NCBI RefSeq assembly: GCF_002115785.1 | Contig: NZ_JFJY01000009.1 | Span: 140,900-204,899, forward strand | Length of the DNA: 64,000 nt | Source of the DNA: Thalassospira sp. MCCC 1A03138 | GTDB lineage: Bacteria > Pseudomonadota > Alphaproteobacteria > Rhodospirillales > Thalassospiraceae | Direction of reading: 5' to 3' | Shown: positions 1 through 8,377 of the stretch, piece by piece | How positions within the stretch are numbered: the stretch's first letter is position 1 | Layout of the letters: each line of letters opens with the position of its first letter | Made by a program: the position numbers and the translations under genes | Notes under the pieces: model-generated | What the model was told of the DNA's origin: nothing | Databases searched by the model: none | Seen by the model: only the letters and a program-made list of their open reading frames with translations

Positions 1-484
1 CATAGATAACGAGCACCCCATCCCGGGCCAGCAGCCCTGAGACGGCATCGAAGAAACGTTTCAGATCCGGCATCCAGTTCAGAACGCCGATGGTAATCAA
101 ACCAAGATCAAAATCGCCCAGCGTATCTTCCGGCAATTCGTAGATGTCCGCACAGAGGAAATCACATTTCCGTCCCGACAGATGCGCCAGCTTCCGGGCT
201 TGCGCGAGAAATGCATCGGATTGATCAATCCCAAGCACAGTTTTTGCGCCCATGGCCGACAAGGACAACACTTCGCGACCGTTATTGCAGCACACCTGCA
301 CGACGCGTTTTCCCTCGACACCGACATCCTCCAGCGTTTCCCGCAAGGTTTCGTCGAATGTCGAAAAATCCGCTTTCGCAACCTCGGCCAAGAGTCTTTG
401 CCAGGTTTCACCGGCTTCATGCAATGGTGCGGAGGCATCCCATGCGGCACGGTTGGCCGATGTGTATTTTTTGTGTGCGTCCAT
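1..484 (-). CDS. Class I SAM-dependent methyltransferase, 3' end outside the window
   Basis: Reading leftward from an ATG at 484, an open frame runs off the window edge after about 161 codons with no stop. The translation has a Rossmann-type SAM-binding start: motif I at residues 61-70 (VVQVCCNNGR) followed by an acidic end of strand 2 (VLGIDQSD) and, further on, DFDLGLITIGVLNWMPDL, typical of motif IV in class I methyltransferases. Motif I has CCNNGR in place of the usual GxGxG, a variant seen in some small-molecule methyltransferases. The substrate cannot be told. The overlapping frame that starts at 501 is a shadow with arginine- and serine-rich composition. The methyltransferase assignment is firm; only the N-terminal part is visible. 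Confidence 0.8.
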   Translation of the reverse strand, partial: MDAHKKYTSANRAAWDASAPLHEAGETWQRLLAEVAKADFSTFDETLRETLEDVGVEGKRVVQVCCNNGREVLSLSAMGAKTVLGIDQSDAFLAQARKLAHLSGRKCDFLCADIYELPEDTLGDFDLGLITIGVLNWMPDLKRFFDAVSGLLARDGVLVIY

Positions 485-567
485 GACCTGCCCCTGCTCA
501 TATCATAAGTTGTAGTATTCTAACAATCACAACCAATACAATGCACTGTCAAACAAACAACGCAGGA

Positions 568-1437
568 TCACACGGATTTAATAGCCGGATTGCCAATCAG
601 CACATCAGACACCCATTCGGCAACAACCCGCACGCGCGGCACATGGCGCATGTCCTGATGGATCAGAAGCCAGATTTCGCGTCCTTCCGGCTCGATATCG
701 GGTTTGCGCGTCAGCCCCGAGATACGATCGCCTAGGCATCGTGGCAGCAGGGCAAAGGCATTGGCCGAACATGCCATCGTCGCCATGATGGATCCGCGGT
801 TGGATCGACTGATGGTGTGGCGATTGGGGAAATGGCGGTTGAGCCATATCTGTTCGGGCTTGTCGGCAAACGCATCGTCAAGATCGACCCACGGTGCAGT
901 CGTCGGGTCATCCATCCCAGCCGGACCGTAAATACCGTATTCCATCACCCCGATTTTCCGGATGTGAAAGGCCCCGGTTTGCGGTCGGGCAAGGCGCAGT
1001 GCGATATCGGTTTCACGTTGCGGCAGGCTCAGATTGCGGTTGCCGCCAATCAGTTCGACGCAAAGGGACGGATGATTTGATGTCAGTTCGCCCAGACGCG
1101 GGGCAATGCAGTTTTCAAAAATCACATCCACCCCGGCAACGCGAACAACACCCGATATTTCCGGACGGGCCGCCTTTTCCGACAGAGTGCCATTGGCTTC
1201 GAGCAAGGTACTGACTTCGGCCTCCATCGCCCTTGCGGTTTTCAGAAGGCTTTGCGCACGCAATGTCGGGCTCATCTGGCCATCCCGACGCAGCAGGACA
1301 GGAAAGCCGGTGACTTCTTCAAGCCGGGCAATGCGACGCGCGATTGTCGTCTGATTCACGCCCAGTTCGCGTGCGGCGGCACTCATGGTATTTGCGCGGC
1401 AAACGACGGCGAATGTCCGCAAGGCTTCCCAATCCAT
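568..1437 (-). CDS. LysR family transcriptional regulator
   Basis: 289 residues, the normal length of the family. Residues 1-60 form the winged HTH (MDWEALRTFAVVCRANTMSA..., then AARELGVNQTTIARRIARLEE), and the rest is the periplasmic-binding-like effector domain. It is divergent from the cysteine hydrolase at 1561, with 123 bp between the starts. That interval carries three overlapping or adjacent TCTGC/GCAGA dyads, so the natural inference is that this protein controls the hydrolase and itself. The effector is unknown. Confidence 0.9.
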   Translation of the reverse strand: MDWEALRTFAVVCRANTMSAAARELGVNQTTIARRIARLEEVTGFPVLLRRDGQMSPTLRAQSLLKTARAMEAEVSTLLEANGTLSEKAARPEISGVVRVAGVDVIFENCIAPRLGELTSNHPSLCVELIGGNRNLSLPQRETDIALRLARPQTGAFHIRKIGVMEYGIYGPAGMDDPTTAPWVDLDDAFADKPEQIWLNRHFPNRHTISRSNRGSIMATMACSANAFALLPRCLGDRISGLTRKPDIEPEGREIWLLIHQDMRHVPRVRVVAEWVSDVLIGNPAIKSV

Positions 1438-1459
1438 GGATCGTCACCCGGTTATGGTT

Positions 1460-1516
1460 TCTGCGTATACGCAGATCATATCTGCAAATTGACGGATTTA
1501 AACTGCAAACATGCAG
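1460..1516. promoter_or_regulatory. Cluster of TCTGC/GCAGA palindromes, candidate LysR operator
   Basis: Between the divergent LysR and hydrolase genes there is a perfect 16-bp palindrome TCTGCGTATACGCAGA (1460-1475). It shares its right arm with a second perfect dyad, GCAGAT-CAT-ATCTGC (1471-1485), and a third CTGC-N6-GCAG follows at 1503-1516. The repetition of one half-site over 57 bp suggests binding by a dimer or tetramer. Assigning it to the neighbouring LysR protein is inference. Confidence 0.65.
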
Positions 1517-1560
1517 ATGCATGATCAGGCCATCCAAATGACTTTGAAAGGACAGTCACC

Positions 1561-2154
1561 ATGAGCGCGCAATCCATCTTTGAAATTCTTGGCGTTGAAC
1601 TGCCGACCGGATCGGTCCGGGATGCAGCATTGATCGTGATTGATGCCCAGGAAGAATATCGCAGCGGGCGGTTGAAGCTATCAGAGCTTGAACCGGCACT
1701 GGACAATATTGCCAGCCTGATCGCCCATTGGCGTGCGCAGAACGGCACCCTGATCCATATCCAGCATCACGGACAGGGATTGTTTGATCCCGAAGGTCCG
1801 TATGCCGCGATCATGAACGAAGTTGCACCCCATGAGGGCGAGCCGGTTCTGACAAAGAATGTGCCCAATGCCTTTGGCGGTACCAATTTGCGCGACCTGA
1901 TTGATCAGGCCGGTTTGAAACATGTGGTGCTGGCCGGTTTCATGACCCATGTCTGCGTGTCGACCACCGCACGTTCCGCCAACGAACAGGGATTGCAGGT
2001 TACCATCGCCGGGGATGCGGTCACCACACGTGACCTGCCCGCCACCGCCGATCACGCCTCTATCCCGGCGGCGGAATTGCACCGTGCCGAACTGGCCATT
2101 CTGGCCGATGCGTTTGCCAAGGTTGTAACGACCGACGACGTTCTGAAAGCGTGA
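1561..2154 (+). CDS. Isochorismatase-like cysteine hydrolase
   Basis: 197 residues. The Asp-Lys-Cys triad of the isochorismatase-like superfamily is visible: Asp in LIVIDAQEEY (about residue 23-28), Lys in VLTKNVPNAFGGTNL, and Cys in GFMTHVCVSTTARSANEQG, which also carries the usual cis-peptide region before the nucleophile. Members hydrolyse amide or vinyl-ether bonds in small molecules (nicotinamide, carbamates, isochorismate), and the substrate cannot be deduced here. The protein is soluble, with no signal peptide. It is transcribed alone, divergently from a LysR regulator, and is closed by a strong terminator. The ATG is preceded by GAAAGGA at a normal distance. Confidence 0.88.
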   Translation: MSAQSIFEILGVELPTGSVRDAALIVIDAQEEYRSGRLKLSELEPALDNIASLIAHWRAQNGTLIHIQHHGQGLFDPEGPYAAIMNEVAPHEGEPVLTKNVPNAFGGTNLRDLIDQAGLKHVVLAGFMTHVCVSTTARSANEQGLQVTIAGDAVTTRDLPATADHASIPAAELHRAELAILADAFAKVVTTDDVLKA

Positions 2155-2164
2155 TTGTAAATGC

Positions 2165-2196
2165 AAAACACCCCGCAGCAATCTGCGGGGTGTTTT
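2165..2196. terminator. Strong bidirectional intrinsic terminator
   Basis: A 14-bp perfect stem (AAAACACCCCGCAG pairing with its complement) with a CAAT loop has A and T runs on its two sides. It lies between the convergent hydrolase (ends 2154) and phaB (ends 2222), so it can serve both. Confidence 0.92.
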
Positions 2197-2221
2197 GTGA
2201 GATTGAACGCAAGCAGTGCGA

Positions 2222-2944
2222 TCAGAACATATGCTGTCCGCCATTCAGCGACAGACAGGAACCGGTGATGAAGCCGGAATTCGGGCCGCACAGGAACAGG
2301 ACGGCCTGTGCGATTTCCTCGGCCTCGCCCAGCCGGCCAACCGGGATTTTGGCGATGATGCTTTCAAGAACCTTTTCGGGAACCGCGGCAACCATGTCGG
2401 TATTGATGTAACCCGGCGCGATGGTATTGACCGTAATACCTTTGCGCGCGACTTCCTGTGCCAATGCCTTGGTAAAGCCGTGCACCCCGGCCTTGGCCGC
2501 GGAATAGTTGGTCTGACCAAGCTGACCGGCCTGACCATTGATCGAGGAGATATTGACCACCCGGCCAAAGCCGCGTTCACGCATGCCATCCAGAACCGGC
2601 TTGGTCATATAGAACAGCGAACTCAGGTTCGTTTCGATCACTGCCTGCCAATGATCGACGGACATCTTGTGCATGAAGCCATCACGGGTGATACCGGCAT
2701 TATTGATCAGGAAATCGACAGGGCCGACTTCGGATTCGACTTGCCGGATGCCATCGGCACAGGCATCCGCGTCCGCGACACTCCATTTAAAGGTCGCAAT
2801 GCCGGTTTCGTCGGTGAAGGCGCGCGCGGCTTCGTCATTGCCGGCATAGTTTGCCGCAACCGTATAGCCCGCGTCCTTAAGCGCCAGGCTGATTGCCCTG
2901 CCAATTCCGCGTGTACCACCGGTTACCAGTGCTGTTTTTGTCAT
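2222..2944 (-). CDS. phaB: Acetoacetyl-CoA reductase
   Basis: 240-residue short-chain dehydrogenase that makes (R)-3-hydroxybutyryl-CoA from acetoacetyl-CoA with NADPH, the second step of poly-3-hydroxybutyrate synthesis. The N-terminal cofactor motif is TGGTRGIG (residues 8-15), followed by LINNAGITRD, catalytic Ser in NISSINGQAGQ, and YSAAK with Tyr and Lys. The NGQ.GQFGQTNYSAAKAG-type signature of PhaB is present as NGQAGQLGQTNYSAAKAG, which separates it from FabG. The C-terminus SLNGGQHMF also matches PhaB. It lies just downstream of phaA on the same strand, but a hairpin at 3132-3160 separates the two. Confidence 0.95.
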   Translation of the reverse strand: MTKTALVTGGTRGIGRAISLALKDAGYTVAANYAGNDEAARAFTDETGIATFKWSVADADACADGIRQVESEVGPVDFLINNAGITRDGFMHKMSVDHWQAVIETNLSSLFYMTKPVLDGMRERGFGRVVNISSINGQAGQLGQTNYSAAKAGVHGFTKALAQEVARKGITVNTIAPGYINTDMVAAVPEKVLESIIAKIPVGRLGEAEEIAQAVLFLCGPNSGFITGSCLSLNGGQHMF

Positions 2945-3131
2945 GGTCGCCTCCCTAAACTTCAGTCATCGAATTCATGTATCGGTATCCCGTAGTTTGC
3001 CCTTCTACGACATGCGAAACTTTAGTCCATAAAACGAACTATAAACGTAACTTTATTTCTTCTCCATCATCCATGTCACGTGAAATGCGTGAACTTTGGT
3101 CGAATTTCATCTGCGTCCTCGGATAAACAAA

Positions 3132-3160
3132 CAGGGCAGCCCCCAAAGGAGGCCGCCCTG
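3132..3160 (-). terminator. Terminator-like hairpin between phaA and phaB
   Basis: The stem CAGGGC(A)GCC pairs with GGC(C)GCCCTG across a short loop, with one internal mismatch. On the minus strand it is followed by TTTGTTTATC, so it could end or attenuate transcription coming from phaA. The phaB start lies 188 bp further on. Confidence 0.6.
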
Positions 3161-3192
3161 CACGTTTCATCCAATCAGATGGTTCGAAGCGA

Positions 3193-4365
3193 TCAGCGTT
3201 CGACGCACAGTGCGACCCCCATGCCGCCGCCAATGCACAATGTCGCAAGGCCTTTTTTGGCATCGCGTTTCTGCATTTCGTAAAGCAGGGTGGTAAAGAC
3301 ACGTGCGCCTGATGCACCGATCGGATGGCCAAGGGCAATCGCCCCGCCATTGACATTGACCTTATCGGTATCCCAGCCCATGTCGCGGTTGACCGCAATT
3401 GCCTGTGCGGCAAAGGCTTCGTTGGCTTCGATCAGGTCAAGATCACCAACCGACCAGCCAGCCTTTTCAAGAGCCTTGCGCGATGCCGGGATCGGGCCGG
3501 AGCCCATGACGGCCGGATCAACACCGGCAGTCGCCCAGCTTTTGATCGTCGCAAGCGGCGTCAGGCCGCGTTTGGCGGCTTCATCGGCCGACATGACAAT
3601 CAGGGCAGCGGCCCCATCATTGATGCCCGATGCGTTACCCGCGGTTACCGTGCCTTCCTTGTCAAACGCCGGGCGGAGCTTTGCCATGCCTTCGATGGAT
3701 GCACCGTGGCGCGGATATTCATCGGCATCGAAGATCACATCACCCTTGCGCGAGGAAAGGGTGACGGGGGCGATTTCATCATTGAAGCGACCGGATTTCT
3801 GGGCGGCTTCGGCCTTGTTCTGGGACGCGGTCGCGAAGGCATCCTGATCTTCGCGGGTGATCTGCCATTTATTGGCGATGTTTTCCGCGGTATTGCCCAT
3901 GTGATAGCCGTTGAAAGCACACCACAGGCCATCCTTGATCATGCTGTCGATGAATTTGACATCGCCCATCTTGTGACCGGCGCGCAGATTGGCGACATGC
4001 GGTGACATGGACATGTTTTCCTGACCACCGGCGACAACGATTTTGGCGTCACCCGCCATAATCTGCTGGGCGGCAAGGGCAACGGTGCGAAGGCCCGAAC
4101 CACAAACCTGGTTGATGACAAAGGCGGTTGCGCTATCGGGGATACCCGCCGCGATGGCCGCTTGGCGTGCCGGGTTCTGTCCGGCCCCACCGGTCAGAAC
4201 CTGACCGAAAATGACTTCGTTTACGGCATCCGCCTCGACACCGGAACGTTCCAGAGCCGCCTTGATGGCAACAGCGCCAAGCTCGTGTGCTGGGGTATTG
4301 GCCAGCGAACCGCTAAAAGCGCCGATCGGTGTGCGTGCTGCACCCACAATTACGACGTCTGTCAT
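3193..4365 (-). CDS. phaA: Acetyl-CoA C-acetyltransferase (beta-ketothiolase)
   Basis: 390 residues, standard for biosynthetic thiolases. It condenses two acetyl-CoA into acetoacetyl-CoA. The active-site Cys is in [16 protein letters not shown] (about residue 88), followed by GGQENMS, then [14 protein letters not shown], the catalytic His in [19 protein letters not shown], and the C-terminal [14 protein letters not shown] loop with the second Cys. Its place next to phaB supports a role in PHB supply, although such thiolases also work in the degradative direction. An Lrp-type regulator lies upstream on the same strand. Confidence 0.96.
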   Translation of the reverse strand: MTDVVIVGAARTPIGAFSGSLANTPAHELGAVAIKAALERSGVEADAVNEVIFGQVLTGGAGQNPARQAAIAAGIPDSATAFVINQVCGSGLRTVALAAQQIMAGDAKIVVAGGQENMSMSPHVANLRAGHKMGDVKFIDSMIKDGLWCAFNGYHMGNTAENIANKWQITREDQDAFATASQNKAEAAQKSGRFNDEIAPVTLSSRKGDVIFDADEYPRHGASIEGMAKLRPAFDKEGTVTAGNASGINDGAAALIVMSADEAAKRGLTPLATIKSWATAGVDPAVMGSGPIPASRKALEKAGWSVGDLDLIEANEAFAAQAIAVNRDMGWDTDKVNVNGGAIALGHPIGASGARVFTTLLYEMQKRDAKKGLATLCIGGGMGVALCVER

Positions 4366-4570
4366 GAAACCCTCCGATTATATCTTGAATACGTTTTTCC
4401 CCGGACCCTGACGATCCTGCTGATCGGACCTGCAATCCGCCTACGATCTTATCGCGACGCAACAAAAAGCCAAGCATTGATACGCACCACTTTCGGACAG
4501 TTTTGTTTCCGGGTGTATGGGCCGGGCAAATCCGCGCAGATCCGTTATCCTCATAGTTTGCCTGAAACGG

Positions 4571-5041
4571 CTATAACGCAACCCCGACTTCATCCTTTAA
4601 TATCTCGGTCGCGATATAGGTGCGGTACCAGACGATATTGTCGTCCGCGTCAAACAGGGTTTCGCAAAGGGCGGTATATTCCGCCATGTCGCGCATATGC
4701 AGGACCAGAACACCGGTCACCTCGCCAGTGACAAGGTAGCATTGCCGAACGGCATCAAGGGTGCGGACTTTTTTGATGAAGTCCTGCCGGTAGCGGTTGC
4801 CATGGCGATGAAATTCCAGATTGATCACCGCAGTCAGTGGCCGCCCGACCAGCGCCGGATCAATCACGGCGACAGTTTTGCGAATGACCCCAGATTCGCG
4901 CAGTTTGGCGACACGGCGCAAACAGGCCGAGGGCGACAGGCCAACATGATCGGCAAGGGTTGCATTCGCGATATCCGCGTTTTCCTGCAATATTCGAAGG
5001 ATTTTGGTATCAATACGGTCAAGGTCGGCCAATATCTGCAA
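4571..5041 (-). CDS. Lrp/AsnC family transcriptional regulator
   Basis: 156 residues: an N-terminal HTH (DRIDTKILRILQENADIANA, then LADHVGLSPSACLRRVAKLRE) and a C-terminal RAM ligand-binding domain with VTGEVTGVLVLHMRDMAEY in the position of the conserved xGxxDxxL motif. Proteins of this type bind amino acids as octamers. The first Met is at an ATG 118 bp from the divergent membrane protein gene, and that interval contains AT-rich half sites. The target is unknown; candidates are itself and the divergent transporter-like gene. Confidence 0.9.
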   Translation of the reverse strand: MQILADLDRIDTKILRILQENADIANATLADHVGLSPSACLRRVAKLRESGVIRKTVAVIDPALVGRPLTAVINLEFHRHGNRYRQDFIKKVRTLDAVRQCYLVTGEVTGVLVLHMRDMAEYTALCETLFDADDNIVWYRTYIATEILKDEVGVAL

Positions 5042-5072
5042 CTCCGAAGCGCCAAGTGATAAAACTACGCCG

Positions 5073-5113
5073 TATTATTGCACAAAAGCACGTAATTTCG
5101 CCGCGTAATAATA
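5073..5113. promoter_or_regulatory. AT-rich inverted repeat, possible Lrp-type site
   Basis: TATTATT at 5073-5079 is matched by AATAATA at 5107-5113, inside the divergent promoter region of the Lrp gene and the membrane protein gene. AT-rich spaced half sites are usual for Lrp/AsnC proteins. The repeat is short, so chance is possible. Confidence 0.35.
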
Positions 5114-5158
5114 TGGTGGTTATGCGAGGATGCGCATCGTTAAACGAATGCCCCACAT

Positions 5159-6169
5159 ATGACCCGCGTACCACCCAAGAAGCCCGGAACCTCGCGCCCC
5201 ATGCATCGCTATTTCCTGAATTTGCTAAACCGCAGCCAGCGTTTGTTCATCACCCTGATCAAGGTCATGTTGCCGGTGATGATCATTGTGCGCATCGCCG
5301 ATGAATTCGGCGCGGTTGCCTTTGCCTCCGACCTGCTGTCACCTGTCATGAGCCTGATCGGGTTGCCACCCGAAGCTGGCCTGATCTGGGCGACTTGTGC
5401 ACTGGTCAGTATATATGGCGCGGTCGGGGCGTTTATCGGGTTATCCGCCCATCTGGATATGACAGCGGCGCAGCTCAGTGCGCTTTGCGCGATGATGCTG
5501 TTTGCCCATGGGCTTCCGGTCGAGCAGGCAATTGTCAAAAGGGCCGGGGCCAGCTTTGTTGCGACGACTGCACTTCGGCTTGGCACGGCGGTATTTTACG
5601 CCGCACTGGTCACATGGATCAGCGACACCACCGGATGGCTTTCCGAACCGGTTGATTTTTCATGGATGGCCGGCGGTGAAACCGTTATCGCAGCCACTGG
5701 CCTTGAAGGCTGGATCGACTGGACCATCCAGACAGTCAAATCGCTTGTTGTCAGCTTTGCAGTGATTGTCGGATTGCTTGTGCTGCTGGATATCCTTGAA
5801 AAAACCGGCATTACCGACCGCATTACACGCGGCATGATGCCGATCCTGCGGGTGTCGGGTCTGTCACGCGATGTGGCACCGGTCACGACCATTGGGGTGT
5901 TGCTGGGCCTGACCTATGGCGGGGCGCTGATCATTGACGAGGCACGCAAAAAGAACTTCCCGCCGCGCACCCTTTTTCTGTCGCTAAGCTGGCTGTCGCT
6001 GTCGCATTCGCTGATAGAGGATACGGCGATCATGCTGGCCCTTGGTGCAGATATCTGGGTCGTTCTGGTCGGGCGGGTGATCTTGACATTGCTGATCATT
6101 GCCGCCCTTGCACGCCTGACGCTGCGTTGGCAAACCGCCCCGGTGGCGGCACCCGAAACCGGTTCCTGA
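5159..6169 (+). CDS. Nucleoside recognition (gate) domain membrane protein
   Basis: 336 residues with many hydrophobic helices. The repeated gate-domain pattern is visible: LIKVMLPVMIIVRIADEFG near the start, then GLTYGGALIIDEARKK and SLSWLSLSHSLIEDTAIMLALGAD in the C-terminal half. The family resembles SpmA/SpmB and the gates of concentrative nucleoside transporters, and the substrate of this subgroup is not established. ATG 5159 opens a basic lead (MTRVPPKKPG). ATG 5201 (MHRYFLNLLNRSQ) is an alternative closer to the first helix. It is divergent from the Lrp gene and convergent with phaC, with no gap between the stop codons. Confidence 0.82.
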   Translation: MTRVPPKKPGTSRPMHRYFLNLLNRSQRLFITLIKVMLPVMIIVRIADEFGAVAFASDLLSPVMSLIGLPPEAGLIWATCALVSIYGAVGAFIGLSAHLDMTAAQLSALCAMMLFAHGLPVEQAIVKRAGASFVATTALRLGTAVFYAALVTWISDTTGWLSEPVDFSWMAGGETVIAATGLEGWIDWTIQTVKSLVVSFAVIVGLLVLLDILEKTGITDRITRGMMPILRVSGLSRDVAPVTTIGVLLGLTYGGALIIDEARKKNFPPRTLFLSLSWLSLSHSLIEDTAIMLALGADIWVVLVGRVILTLLIIAALARLTLRWQTAPVAAPETGS

Positions 6170-7246
6170 TTACTTCGTTTCCGCCAGCCAATCGAGCATC
6201 GGTACCCATGTGGATTTTTCCGCGCGCGATCCGACCATCATGCCGATATGACCGGCCGATGGATGCAATTCGGTTCGCATATCTTCGGGCAGGGCCGCGA
6301 AAAGGGCCTGCGCGCTTTCGGGCGGGACGATCCGGTCATTTTCCGGGATGACGGCAAGTGTCGGGCAGCTAATATCGGCCGGGTTGATATCAATGCCGTC
6401 GATCTGCCATTCGCCCTTGGCCGGTTTGTTTTCCACATACCAGCCGATCAGGCAATCAATCGCCACCCGGCGGGTCAGTGGCACACCGTCATTCAGCCAG
6501 TCTTCAAGGGCGACAAAATCATCGGCCTTGGCCGAATTGGCCGGGATGGAGGCAAAGCGGCGGAACTTTTCCCCGATCATGAACGGGTCAAGGCTTGCAA
6601 ACAGGCTTTGCAGCACATCGACCGGCAGGCTGTCATGGATCGACAGCATATGGGGCAAAGACGGCGCAAAGGCCGCGGCAATGCGCCCCTGTGTCGGGCC
6701 AGCCGCCATGAAATCCCAAGGTGTCGCCAACAGCACCAGACGCGATACCTGCGCGGGATCAAGAAGGGTCGCGGCCAGGGCCAGCACGCCCCCCATGCAA
6801 TAGCCGATCATTGGCACCGGCCCACCATTCATATCGGCGATATCCTGAAGGGCGGTGACCAGACGACCGGCGATGTAATCATCAAGACCGTAATTGACTT
6901 CTTCTTCGCCGGGATAGCCCCAATCGACCAGAAGCGGCCGGTATCCGGCCTTGGCCAGAAAACGGGCGAAGCTGCGTTTTTTGTTCAGATCAAGGATATA
7001 GCCGCGGTTCACCAGCGACGGCACCAGCACGACAATGCCAAGCGGGCTTTTGGGCTTGGCATCTTCGACCGCACCGTAATCAAGAATGCGGGTTGCACCA
7101 TCTTCCCAGATCACCGGCGCATCATCAGCCCCGCGTTTATAGCCATGTTTCTGATAGGCGCGCACACCGTCATGAAAGGCCGACTGGCTAGCAAAGGCGA
7201 CACGATCAAGGGCCTGCGCGATATCGTCAGGGTGATGGTTTTCCAT
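6170..7246 (-). CDS. phaC: Class III-type poly(3-hydroxyalkanoate) synthase catalytic subunit
   Basis: Alpha/beta-hydrolase that polymerises (R)-3-hydroxyacyl-CoA. I start it at ATG 7246, giving 358 residues, because the longer frame (to 7447) overlaps the upstream gene by 220 bp. With this start the triad falls at Cys150 (in GYCMGG, the synthase lipase-like box), Asp304 (IPENDRIVPP) and His333 (SAGHIGMM). Those positions are within two residues of C149/D302/H331 of the Allochromatium vinosum class III enzyme, whose length is also about 355. The VDWGYP and LDDYI motifs are present. The start overlaps the stop of the PhaE-like gene by 20 bp, which suggests translational coupling. Being a related depolymerase or other hydrolase is unlikely, given the Cys nucleophile. 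Confidence 0.85.
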   Translation of the reverse strand: MENHHPDDIAQALDRVAFASQSAFHDGVRAYQKHGYKRGADDAPVIWEDGATRILDYGAVEDAKPKSPLGIVVLVPSLVNRGYILDLNKKRSFARFLAKAGYRPLLVDWGYPGEEEVNYGLDDYIAGRLVTALQDIADMNGGPVPMIGYCMGGVLALAATLLDPAQVSRLVLLATPWDFMAAGPTQGRIAAAFAPSLPHMLSIHDSLPVDVLQSLFASLDPFMIGEKFRRFASIPANSAKADDFVALEDWLNDGVPLTRRVAIDCLIGWYVENKPAKGEWQIDGIDINPADISCPTLAVIPENDRIVPPESAQALFAALPEDMRTELHPSAGHIGMMVGSRAEKSTWVPMLDWLAETK

Positions 7247-8054
7247 CTCGCTCAGGAGCTTCTTCGCCTGCTCCTGCAGTTCCGGCCTCCAGGGCAGAAA
7301 TTGTTTCCTGAAGATCGGCAATGCGGCGCGCGAGCTGAGCCAGCTCGTCATCTCGACCGCCAGATGCATCGCCAGCGGCCTTGGTCCCGCGCGACGATTG
7401 CTTGCCCTTTTCGGCGGGTTTGTCTGCTGTCGGTTTTGCGCGCTCATTTTTTCCCTGCCCCGTTTTCTTGCTTTGGCCTGTCTTGTCTATCCTGCCTGCA
7501 GCGGCCTTGGCCGTATCGGCATCTTTGGCGTCTGCGTCCGGATGGGACGTTTCATCGGCGCTGGTTGCGCCCGTCATTCCGGCCATCGTCGCCATATTTG
7601 GCGGAAAAGGCCCGCCGGGTGGAAAACCGGGTATTGCCATTTTTGACATCTGATTGAACATGGCCGCCATCGGGTTAGCTGCCGGGTCCATCGGCGTGCC
7701 CTTCATCATTTCCGGGATCGTTTCGGGCATCATACCCGCTGTCATACCCGGAAAACCGTCCGGAACAGCGCCGGGAAAAGCCCCAGGTTTCTGGCCGGTT
7801 GCCAGTTGCCCGATCAGCTTGCCCCATGCCTCGAACCCCTCGCCGATCCGCGATGTATCAGCCCCGAGCGATGCATAAAGCCGCCCGATGGCGCTCGCCG
7901 CGTCGGCACCATCGGCCGTTGCGGCAACCTGTTCGCGCCAAAGGTCCATGAACTGCTGGGCCAGATGATCAAGATGATCGTCAAGTTCATCCTCGAGGTT
8001 GTCATTGGGCAGATCGTCGGGATCCTGATCCTTTTTCGCCCCTGTGTCGGACAA
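7227..8054 (-). CDS. phaE: PhaE-like subunit of class III PHA synthase
   Basis: 275 residues, no signal peptide. An acidic N-terminus (residues 1-30) leads to an amphipathic helix (LAQQFMDLWREQVA) and a region GADTSRIGEGFEAWGKLIGQLATG. A long Met/Pro/Gly-rich stretch follows (about 95-160), then a Lys/Ala/Asp-rich low-complexity linker (about 165-235), and a C-terminal coiled coil ELAQLARRIADLQETISALE. PhaE proteins are poorly conserved outside such helical ends and stabilise class III PhaC. The call rests on position (directly upstream of and overlapping a class III-size phaC) more than on sequence. The start is TTG 8054, preceded by GGGGGAAG at six bases. It could instead be a phasin-like or granule-associated protein. 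Confidence 0.62.
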   Translation of the reverse strand: MSDTGAKKDQDPDDLPNDNLEDELDDHLDHLAQQFMDLWREQVAATADGADAASAIGRLYASLGADTSRIGEGFEAWGKLIGQLATGQKPGAFPGAVPDGFPGMTAGMMPETIPEMMKGTPMDPAANPMAAMFNQMSKMAIPGFPPGGPFPPNMATMAGMTGATSADETSHPDADAKDADTAKAAAGRIDKTGQSKKTGQGKNERAKPTADKPAEKGKQSSRGTKAAGDASGGRDDELAQLARRIADLQETISALEAGTAGAGEEAPERDGKPSP

Positions 8055-8377
8055 TGTTGCTTCCCCCGGTTCTGATACGGATCACGCAGATGACATGCGC
8101 CTTGTGACTGGCAAATACTATAGGGGGTTCGGGCCTGCACGAAAACGAAATCCATTGCTGCGTGGCAGCAACCGGGACCAGAGGTTGTTTTTCGCAGCGC
8201 ACATCGCGTTGAACACTGGACACATTGGAAATTACACGGCACTCTTATGCACGCTTGAGCAGGCGCAAAATTCAAAATGCTGCGCAACATTCAAATTTGT
8301 GCAAACGCAAACAAGGTATTTCATACCGCACTGCCCAAGCCAAACGTCCGGGAAACAGGGAAGCAGGGAATAACGTC
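8055..8377. promoter_or_regulatory. Divergent control region phaEC / phaR with TGC-GCA half sites
   Basis: A 323-bp interval with no convincing gene. On the phaR side it is rich in TGC and GCA triplets, for example TGCTGCGCA at 8278-8286 and TGTGCAAACGCA at 8299-8310. PhaR proteins of other alphaproteobacteria bind TGC...GCA dyads upstream of phasin and pha genes, so autoregulation and control of phaEC from here is plausible. The exact site is not determined. Confidence 0.4.

Noticed and set aside
97..501. Minus-strand 134-codon frame at the left edge
   Set aside because: It is out of frame with the methyltransferase that fills the same region and has arginine-, serine- and cysteine-rich shadow composition.
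7247..7447. N-terminal extension of phaC
   Set aside because: It overlaps the PhaE-like gene almost entirely; starting at 7246 places the catalytic triad at class III positions and the length at 358.
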